From Bradyrhizobium hereditatis (GTDB lineage: Bacteria; Pseudomonadota; Alphaproteobacteria; Rhizobiales; Xanthobacteraceae): a stretch of DNA of 64,000 bases. Below are positions 60,316 through 64,000 of this stretch, piece after piece (positions within the stretch are counted from its first letter, which is position 1; each line of letters opens with the position of its first letter). The position numbers were made by a program, and so were the translations under genes. The notes beneath the pieces were generated by a model, which was not told the origin of the DNA, ran no database searches, and worked only from the letters and a program-made list of their open reading frames with translations. The stretch lies in contig NZ_JAGKJK010000015.1 in NCBI RefSeq assembly GCF_020329435.1, forward strand, positions 62,001-126,000. The letters run 5' to 3'.

Positions 60316-61059
60316 ATGAGAAACGGTCAAAACAACAAGCGGATGCGTAACCGGAACAACAATAACAACAATAATAACCGGCGTGGTCAAAACCCGATGA
60401 CCCGGGTGTTCGAATCGAACGGACCCGATATCAAGATCCGCGGCACCGCCTCGCATGTTGCCGAGAAATACGTTCAGCTGGCACGCGATGCGCGCTCCTC
60501 TGGCGATCCGGTCGCGGCCGAGAACTACTACCAGCACGCCGAGCATTATTTCCGCCTGATCGCCGCGGCGCAGGAGCAATTCCGGCAGAACCAGCCGCAG
60601 CCGCGCATCGACACCGACATGCAGCCGACGGAAGACGGCGAGGATGATGGCGAGAGCTTCTCGCATTTCGGCCAGGAACCAGGCTTCGTCCCGCAGCAGC
60701 CGCAGCCCTATATCCGCGACAACAGCCAGCGGGAGCGCGGCGACAACCAGCCCTACCAGCGCGACCAGCAGCCGCGCGAACATCGTGGTGAGCGGGAGCG
60801 CGACCGCGAGCACCGTCCGCAGCCGCAATATCAGCCGCAACCCCAGCCGCAGCCGGTGATTGCCGATACCGGCGGCGTTGATCGCCTGCCCTCCTTCATC
60901 ACCGGCCCTCAGCCGCAGGTGAACGGCGCGCCTGGCGGCTATGAAGAGGGCGGCCGTGGCGAGCGTTTCCCGCGCCGTCGCCGCCGGCCGCATGGCCCGC
61001 GCCCCGACATGGCCGCGCCGGCTGCGCCGAGCGAGGATTTCAATCCGGGGAATGAGTAG
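60316..61059 (+). CDS. DUF4167 domain-containing protein
   Basis: 247 residues. A start with MRNGQNNKRMRN followed by an Asn/Arg-rich run, then a short ordered part (about 28-90: MTRVFESNGPDIKIRGTASH, YVQLARDARSSGDPVAAENY) and a long Gln/Pro/Arg/Glu-rich disordered tail ending in basic RRRRRPHGPR. This is the DUF4167 layout. The Arg/Asn composition suggests RNA or nucleic-acid binding; the function is unknown. In rhizobia it follows prmC, as here. Confidence 0.88.
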   Translation: MRNGQNNKRMRNRNNNNNNNNRRGQNPMTRVFESNGPDIKIRGTASHVAEKYVQLARDARSSGDPVAAENYYQHAEHYFRLIAAAQEQFRQNQPQPRIDTDMQPTEDGEDDGESFSHFGQEPGFVPQQPQPYIRDNSQRERGDNQPYQRDQQPREHRGERERDREHRPQPQYQPQPQPQPVIADTGGVDRLPSFITGPQPQVNGAPGGYEEGGRGERFPRRRRRPHGPRPDMAAPAAPSEDFNPGNE

Positions 61060-61079
61060 GTAGATTCACTCAGTCTCTC

Positions 61080-61205
61080 GTCGTCCCGGCCAAGCGAAGC
61101 GCGAGCCGGGACCCATACGCCGCGCCTTCATTTGAGGCACGCGGGGAGACGTCTTCAAAACAATGACCAGCGGTGGTTATGGGTCCCCGCGTTCGCGGGG
61201 ACGAC
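61080..61205. repeat. Palindromic repeat, GTCGTCCC family, between convergent genes
   Basis: GTCGTCCCGGCCAAGCGAAG...GGGACCCATACGCCGCGCCT on the left and TGGGTCCCCGCGTTCGCGGG with GACGAC on the right. The left arm is a related but distinct variant (CGGCCAAGCG). It lies between the convergent DUF4167 and methyltransferase genes. Confidence 0.8.
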
Positions 61206-61216
61206 CCGTTGAGAGA

Positions 61217-61963
61217 TTACGCCTTGTCCCGCGTTGCCGTCGATGACGGCACCAGCACCGGCTCGAGCGATGGAATCAGCCGCGCGCGCTCGCGGCCCGC
61301 GGGAATCGCGCGATAGACCTGTTTGGTCGCCTCCACGATATGGACGCCGGCGAACGGCAGCGACAGCGCGGCACCGACGCGCTCCCATGCCATCGCCGAG
61401 CGCAGAAACCAGCTATTGCCGACCGGCGGTAGAAACAGCGCCTCGCCCCACGCCGCCGGCGTGAACCAGGTCTGCCGCAGCAATTGCGTGATCTGCGCGC
61501 GCGAATAGGGCCGGCCATGACCGAACGGCGTATTGTCGGTGCGCGTCCACACGCCGCGGCGGTTCGGGATCACCGCGATCAGCCGCCCGGACGGTGCCAG
61601 CACGCGCCACACCTCACGCAGCAAGCGCTCCGGATCGTCGGACATTTCCAGCGAGTGTACCAGCAGGATCCGATCCACCGCCGCATCCGGCAACGGCATC
61701 GAGAACTCATCGATCAGGGTCGCCAGCGCGGGCCGCGCCGTCGGCCATTTCAACACGCCTTGCGCTGCCGGCATGAAGGCGAGGCAGCGTTCGGCATCTT
61801 CGCGAAACAGGCCGAGATAGGGTGTTGGATAGCCAAGGCCGAGCACGCGCTGCCCCGCCGCATCGGGCCAGCGCGCCCGGATGCCGCGGTTGATCAACTG
61901 CCGCGCCACGATGCCGAGGCGCTGCGAATAGAAATCACGGAGATCGATGACGTCGATGGTCAT
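61217..61963 (-). CDS. Class I SAM-dependent methyltransferase
   Basis: 248 residues. Starts TIDVIDLRDFYSQRLGIVAR. The SAM-binding core shows VLGLGYPTPYLG (about 40-51; motif I in a variant form) and VDRILLVHSLEMSDDPERLL (about 96-115), followed by LREVWRVLAPSGRLIAVIPN. It matches a small methyltransferase family found next to gloB in Rhizobiales. The substrate is unknown. It is divergent from gloB by 121 bases. Confidence 0.85.
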   Translation of the reverse strand: MTIDVIDLRDFYSQRLGIVARQLINRGIRARWPDAAGQRVLGLGYPTPYLGLFREDAERCLAFMPAAQGVLKWPTARPALATLIDEFSMPLPDAAVDRILLVHSLEMSDDPERLLREVWRVLAPSGRLIAVIPNRRGVWTRTDNTPFGHGRPYSRAQITQLLRQTWFTPAAWGEALFLPPVGNSWFLRSAMAWERVGAALSLPFAGVHIVEATKQVYRAIPAGRERARLIPSLEPVLVPSSTATRDKA

Positions 61964-62084
61964 GAGCGCAATCTACCACACCGTGTTTCGTTGCGGCGCA
62001 CCGAAAATGGCATTGCCGCGCAAGCGTTAACGCCATATTTCTGGTGAATTAATGGGGCTGCAAGGCTTAAACCACGGAGCTGTC

Positions 62085-62852
62085 ATGGCCGCGGAAATAC
62101 GCACCTTCACCTGTCTCAGCGACAATTTCGGCTATTTGATCCACGATGTCGCGACCAAGGCGACCGCGTCCATCGACGCGCCGGAAGCCGCCCCGATCAT
62201 CCAGGCGCTGGAGCGCGAGGGCTGGACGCTAACCGATATTCTGATTACCCATCATCATCACGACCATGTCGGCGGCGTCGCCGAGCTGAAGCAGAAATAT
62301 GGCTGTCGCGTCGTAGCCCCGCACGACAAGTCCACCAAGATCGCCAATGTCGATCTGCGCGCGGGCCATGGCGATGTGATCAAGGTCGGCAGCCTGCTGG
62401 CACGGGTGCTGGAGACGCCGGGCCACACGCTCGATCACATCTCCTACGTATTCGACAATGAAAAGGCGGTGTTCGCCGCCGACACGCTGTTCTCGATCGG
62501 CTGTGGCCGGGTGTTCGAGGGCAACTATCCCTTGATGTGGGATTCACTGTTGAAGCTGCGCGCGCTGCCGGATGATTTCAAGCTCTATTGCGGCCACGAA
62601 TATACCGCGTCCAACGTCAAGTTCGCGCTCACCGTCGAGGGCGACAACCCTGCGCTGAAGGCGCGTGCCGAGGAAGTGACGCGGCTGCGTGCCGAGAACA
62701 AGCCGACGATCCCGGTGCTGATGGGCGAGGAGAAAAAAGCCAACGTCTTCCTGCGCGCCGACGAACCGTCGGTGGCAGCGGCGCTGCACATGAAGGGCGC
62801 GAGTGCCGAGAAAGTGTTCGGCGAGCTGCGCGAACGCAAGAACAAGTCCTGA
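62085..62852 (+). CDS. gloB: Hydroxyacylglutathione hydrolase (glyoxalase II)
   Basis: 255 residues from the ATG at 62085 (GGAG upstream). Hydrolyses S-lactoylglutathione in methylglyoxal detoxification. The metallo-beta-lactamase motif THHHHDH (55-61) binds two metals; GHTLDHISY, DTLFSIGCGRVFEG and YCGHEYTASNVKFAL follow at their usual places. Its stop overlaps the next gene's start (TGATG), so both genes are coupled. Confidence 0.95.
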   Translation: MAAEIRTFTCLSDNFGYLIHDVATKATASIDAPEAAPIIQALEREGWTLTDILITHHHHDHVGGVAELKQKYGCRVVAPHDKSTKIANVDLRAGHGDVIKVGSLLARVLETPGHTLDHISYVFDNEKAVFAADTLFSIGCGRVFEGNYPLMWDSLLKLRALPDDFKLYCGHEYTASNVKFALTVEGDNPALKARAEEVTRLRAENKPTIPVLMGEEKKANVFLRADEPSVAAALHMKGASAEKVFGELRERKNKS

Positions 62853-63286
62853 TGGCACTGTCAAAACAGGCCGCCGACATCATCGCGCGGCTCGACCTCA
62901 AGCCGCATCCGGAAGGCGGCTACTATCGCGAGACGTTTCGCGATCAAGGCGTGGACGCGGGCGGGCGTTCACGATCGACCGCAATCTATTTTCTGCTGGC
63001 GCGCGGCGAGCGCTCGCACTGGCATCGCATCGACGCAGTGGAGGTCTGGCACTATTATGCGGGAGCCGCGCTGACGCTGCAGATCGCCGATGATAATGGA
63101 CAACGTAGCGTGAAGCTCGGCGCGGACCTCGAAGCCGGCGAAGCGCCGCAGGCGATCGTCCCGCCGCATGCCTGGCAGGCGGCCGAGAGCACCGGCGACT
63201 GGACGCTGGTCGGCTGCACCGTGGCGCCTGGGTTTGAGTTTGCAAAATTCGAGCTGGCGCCAAAGGACTGGAAGCCCTCTTCGTAG
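62852..63286 (+). CDS. Cupin domain protein, DUF985 family
   Basis: 144 residues. Cupin barrel: LDLKPHPEGGYYRETFRDQG (about 15-34), SRSTAIYFLLARGERSHWHR (about 40-59; His of the metal/cupin motif 1), EVWHYYAGAALTLQI (about 64-78) and the second motif VPPHAWQAAES. DUF985 members are small and uncharacterised. Translationally coupled to gloB. Its TAG stop codon (63284-63286) lies inside the terminal arm of a palindromic repeat. Confidence 0.9.
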   Translation: MALSKQAADIIARLDLKPHPEGGYYRETFRDQGVDAGGRSRSTAIYFLLARGERSHWHRIDAVEVWHYYAGAALTLQIADDNGQRSVKLGADLEAGEAPQAIVPPHAWQAAESTGDWTLVGCTVAPGFEFAKFELAPKDWKPSS

Positions 63287-63366
63287 GATGGGTGGAGCGC
63301 AGCGATACCCATCAATCGCGCCCGCGCGGTGAGATGATGGGTATCGCTACGCTCCACCCATCCTAC
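63283..63366. repeat. Palindromic repeat, GTAGGATGGGTGGAGCG family
   Basis: GTAGGATGGGTGGAGCGCAG opens (63283) and the complement CTACGCTCCACCCATCCTAC closes (63366), with GCGATACCCATC / GATGGGTATCGC as the inner stem. The TAG in each arm provides the stop codon of the gene that ends there: the cupin gene on the left, the EamA gene on the right. Confidence 0.92.
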
Positions 63367-64000
63367 AGTCCTTTTCTCAACACCATATCTTTCGCCGCGA
63401 TCAGTCCGCCGCCGGCGATCAGGATCGCGGCAATGGCAATCGTGGCCGTTGCTTGCGCAAACCCTGCAACGATCAAAAATGCTGTCGAGAGCAGCGGCGT
63501 CGCGTAGGACGCGGCGCCGAGCACGCGGATATCGCCGCGCTTCATGCCGATATCCCAGACAAAGAACGCAGCGCCCACTGGGCCGACACCGAGCGCGATG
63601 ATGGCAAGCCACTGGCCGATCGTCTCCGGCCACACTGTGGTCTCGACCATGCCGTGCACCAGCGCAGCGAGCAGCGCGGTGGCAAGGCAGAAGCCCGCGA
63701 CCGCATCGGTCGGCACCGCCTTGAGCTTGCGCGACATCACCGAATAGGCCGCCCATACGAAGGCAGCGATGAAGGCCGCCCCCAGTCCCGGTATCTGCCC
63801 CGGCGCGAAGCTGCCGGTATTGCCGGCAAACAGCAGCACCGTGCCGGCAAGGCCGAGCAGCGCACCAATGATGTGATGCGGCGCGAGCCGTTCACCCGGC
63901 AGGAGCGAGGAGAACAGCACGATCAAGAGCGGCCAGAGATAGTTCAACAGGCCGGCCTCGGCGGGCGGCGCGTAGCGCAAGGCGAGGAAATAGAGCGCGT
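63363..64000 (-). CDS. EamA-family transporter, truncated by the window end
   Basis: At least 212 C-terminal residues. Six or more hydrophobic segments, with GLLNYLWPLLIVLFSSLLPG at the left end, GALLGLAGTVLLFAG, FIAAFVWAAYSVMSRK (mid-domain) and VGPVGAAFFVWDIGMKRGDI, typical of EamA permeases. The 5' end lies beyond base 64000, where the frame stays open (ALYFLALRYAP). A TTG at 63980 is internal, not the start. Substrate is unknown. The stop codon lies in the palindromic repeat at 63283-63366. Confidence 0.88.
   Translation of the reverse strand, partial: ALYFLALRYAPPAEAGLLNYLWPLLIVLFSSLLPGERLAPHHIIGALLGLAGTVLLFAGNTGSFAPGQIPGLGAAFIAAFVWAAYSVMSRKLKAVPTDAVAGFCLATALLAALVHGMVETTVWPETIGQWLAIIALGVGPVGAAFFVWDIGMKRGDIRVLGAASYATPLLSTAFLIVAGFAQATATIAIAAILIAGGGLIAAKDMVLRKGL

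Noticed and set aside
1..64000. CRISPR arrays or insertion sequences
   Set aside because: No regularly spaced short repeats with unique spacers, and no transposase-like protein was found in any frame. The repeats present are palindromic and dispersed.

Overview
The window reads as chromosome of a high-G+C alphaproteobacterium of the Nitrobacteraceae, most likely Bradyrhizobium or a close relative. This rests on gene order (carD/fdxA/S4/Suv3-like helicase; cobS-GNAT-cobT; aroK-aroB-CNNM; xerD-accA; secA/ppiC/argJ/mutT; comF-grxC-nitrilase-DUF1178; ubiG/lysC-ptsP-prfA-prmC-DUF4167) and on the many short palindromic intergenic repeats. Assignment to genus is inference; there is no rRNA in the window. 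I saw no tRNA, CRISPR array, prophage or insertion sequence.

Layout. 1-2.7 kb: the C-terminal part of a phosphoketolase and acetate kinase, a two-step route from sugar phosphate to acetate and ATP. 2.9-8.3 kb (minus): CarD, 7Fe ferredoxin, an S4 RNA-binding protein and a large Suv3-type helicase. 9.1-11.6 kb: a DUF3108 protein, ribosomal protein L28 with a clear promoter and terminator, and a frameshifted lipoprotein gene. 11.7-14.75 kb: a visibly lower-G+C accessory patch with a YaaC-like protein, a nucleoside-deoxyribosyltransferase-fold protein, a frameshifted protein possibly of the dual-OB type, and DUF488. This is the best candidate here for an undescribed (perhaps defence-related) module. 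14.9-20 kb: DUF2235 hydrolase, a membrane-anchored coiled-coil protein, a 1.4-kb gene-free stretch full of palindromes, and DUF2336. 20-28.2 kb (minus): luciferase-like and OYE-type flavoenzymes, a frameshifted tricarboxylate-transporter binding protein, a Tat-exported esterase-like protein, and cobT-GNAT-cobS (late cobalamin synthesis; the GNAT gene is frameshifted). 28.5-33.9 kb: DedA, two divergent citrate-synthase-family genes (one with an N-terminal HTH), DnaJ-domain protein, BolA, a P-loop kinase and a small exported protein. 33.9-41.3 kb: CNNM/CBS transporter, aroB, aroK, a 48-residue membrane protein, xerD, accA and an L,D-transpeptidase lipoprotein. 41.6-53.6 kb: secA, parvulin, argJ, mutT, a methyltransferase, comF, grxC, nitrilase, DUF1178, EamA, ubiG and a PH-domain protein. 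53.8-64 kb: lysC, ptsP, prfA, prmC, DUF4167, a methyltransferase, gloB, a DUF985 cupin and a truncated EamA transporter.

Most of the window is housekeeping: aromatic amino acid, aspartate-family, arginine, ubiquinone, fatty acid and cobalamin synthesis, protein export and folding, and translation termination. Two features stand out at window scale. Four genes carry what look like single-base frameshifts, which may be real decay or sequencing error. Every convergent gene pair separated by more than about 60 bases, with one possible exception, has a palindromic repeat between its stop codons, suggesting that several dispersed repeat families act as bidirectional terminators.
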